Positions 4,994 to 5,481 of a DNA stretch of 5,481 bases are shown piece by piece. Each line of letters starts with the position of its first letter. The stretch's first letter is position 1. Below the pieces are notes generated by a model. That model had not been told where the DNA came from and searched no databases. It worked only from the letters and a program-made list of their open reading frames with translations. The translations under genes were made by a program, and so were the position numbers. Origin of the DNA: Armatimonadota bacterium (lineage in GTDB: Bacteria; Armatimonadota; SYMT01); the NCBI GenBank assembly GCA_020696885.1, contig JAJFMS010000304.1:1-5481 (forward strand). Reading direction: 5' to 3'.

Positions 4994-5298
4994 CGTGAGT
5001 TCATTCCAACAATCCGCTCGGCCACCCGGCCAGCGGGAATACTAGACTGCGGACACGTTTCCGCGCCGCCCGCGCCGGGTCCTTCCCCCCGGCGCCGTTC
5101 GGACACAGAGGACCCGCGCGCGCCATTGTTGAACGTGTACCGGTTGAAGACTGCCGGCATGGCGGACGCGGGGCTCGGTTCCGGGCCAGGCGGGCGTTTC
5201 TCAACTTAGTCCCAACGGGAGAGAGCCGAAACCGGAGGTCACAACCTCCATCATCTCTTGTTGATCGAGCAGTTCCCCTGTAAGCGGAGTATCTGGAT
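4994..5298. other. divergent intergenic region with two inverted repeats
   Basis: About 305 bp separate the divergent SDR and secreted-protein genes, and no gene is supported here. A TAGTAT on the minus strand (complement of 5039-5044) is a possible SDR -10 without a recognisable -35. CGGGTCC (5076-5082) and GGACCCG (5110-5116) are perfect 7-bp inverted arms with a 27-bp gap. GGAGGT/ACCTCC around CACA (5234-5249) is a tight perfect stem about 50 bp before the ATG at 5299. A small TCCC-AAC-GGGA stem lies at 5210-5220. I could not match the region to a known riboswitch. A GGAG ribosome-binding site is at 5286-5289. Confidence 0.5.
5234..5249. promoter_or_regulatory. GGAGGT-CACA-ACCTCC palindrome before secreted-protein gene
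   Basis: This has perfect 6-bp arms and a 4-nt centre, 49 bp upstream of the start codon at 5299. It could be a dimeric repressor operator or a short RNA hairpin in the leader. It does not include the gene's own ribosome-binding site, so direct Shine-Dalgarno sequestration is unlikely. Only the symmetry is seen. Confidence 0.3.
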
Positions 5299-5481
5299 AT
5301 GGGTAGGCAGCGAGCTAAGAGTTTCCTGTGGGCCATCGCGGCCGTTGCCGGCGCCGGCGCGCCGGCCGCCGCCCAGGTGCCGAGCGTGGGATTTGTGTTC
5401 CCGGCGGGTGGTCAGGTGGGGCAGAAGGCCACCGTGAACATCAACGGGGGCAACCTGCAGGGCGCCACGCAGGTGCTGGTG
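5299..5481 (+). CDS. secreted protein, N-terminus only (planctomycete-type 'FPAGGQ' exported protein)
   Basis: Sixty-one codons from ATG at 5299 run off the window. GGAG at 5286-5289 lies 9 nt upstream and supports this start. Residues 1-25 are a signal peptide: basic 'GRQRAK', a hydrophobic Ala/Val/Gly core, and 'PAAA' before Gln26 as a good signal peptidase I site. The mature part opens with 'VGFVFPAGGQVGQKATVNI' (30-48) and 'NGGNLQGATQVLV' (49-61). This pattern, a Pro-Ala-Gly-Gly-Gln turn, a beta strand, then G-x-N-L-x-G-A, is familiar from the start of large planctomycete and armatimonad exported proteins carrying IPT-like beta-sandwich and pre-peptidase C-terminal (PPC) domains, sometimes peptidase- or cytochrome-linked. 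The domain that would define function is not in view. It is divergent from the SDR gene. Confidence 0.8.
   Translation, partial: MGRQRAKSFLWAIAAVAGAGAPAAAQVPSVGFVFPAGGQVGQKATVNINGGNLQGATQVLV

Noticed and set aside
4100..5209. Plus-strand open frame (369 codons) opposite the SDR gene
   Set aside because: It is antisense to a complete SDR, rich in Asp/Val/His repeats typical of a shadow frame, and spans the SDR start and the divergent spacer.
5094..5298. Possible riboswitch in the leader of the secreted-protein gene
   Set aside because: Only short local stems are visible, and I could not match any conserved riboswitch core such as cobalamin, SAM, TPP or cyclic di-GMP.

Overview
The window looks like chromosomal DNA of a GC-rich, free-living bacterium, most likely Armatimonadota or Planctomycetota. 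The evidence is indirect: an exported protein at the right edge with a 'FPAGGQ...G' N-terminus of a type common in planctomycete and armatimonad secretomes, an exported GHL10 glycosidase, an Hfq of the 'NLQDxFLNxLRKE' type, a TTG start, and long repeat-rich intergenic spacers. No phage, plasmid, transposase, CRISPR or RNA gene is visible, and I would not commit to a phylum from this alone.

Layout, left to right. (1) Positions 1-93, minus strand: the first 31 codons of hfq, with a roughly 170-nt leader, a candidate extended -10 promoter and a perfect 16-bp palindrome at the expected transcription start. (2) Positions 94-749: no gene. This stretch holds the hfq leader, an octamer tandem repeat, copy 1 of a dispersed intergenic repeat, a Fur-box-like sequence and the leader of the next operon. 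(3) Positions 750-3025, plus strand: a two-gene unit with a 5-nt gap, an exported GHL10 (DUF187) glycosidase-like protein followed by a beta-lactamase-fold serine hydrolase of the type found with or fused to NagZ. (4) Positions 3026-3469: a convergent spacer with a heptamer array and a longer copy 2 of the dispersed repeat. (5) Positions 3470-4006, minus: a small exported protein of unknown function. (6) Positions 4007-4192: a spacer with 17-bp direct repeats around two hairpins. (7) Positions 4193-4993, minus: a classical short-chain dehydrogenase/reductase with an intact active site. (8) Positions 4994-5298: a divergent spacer with small inverted repeats. (9) From 5299, plus: the N-terminus of a secreted protein that runs off the window.

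Functionally, the clearest linkage is the GHL10/serine hydrolase pair. Known relatives act on peptidoglycan (E. coli DigH/YddW on denuded glycan; B. subtilis AmiE on MurNAc-peptide), so a wall-turnover or muropeptide-salvage role is a reasonable hypothesis, not a demonstration. The other genes show no evident pathway link. The most unusual non-coding signal is the repeat family: two related intergenic elements share their ends, differ in length inside, and sit next to short GGTGTT-based tandem repeats.
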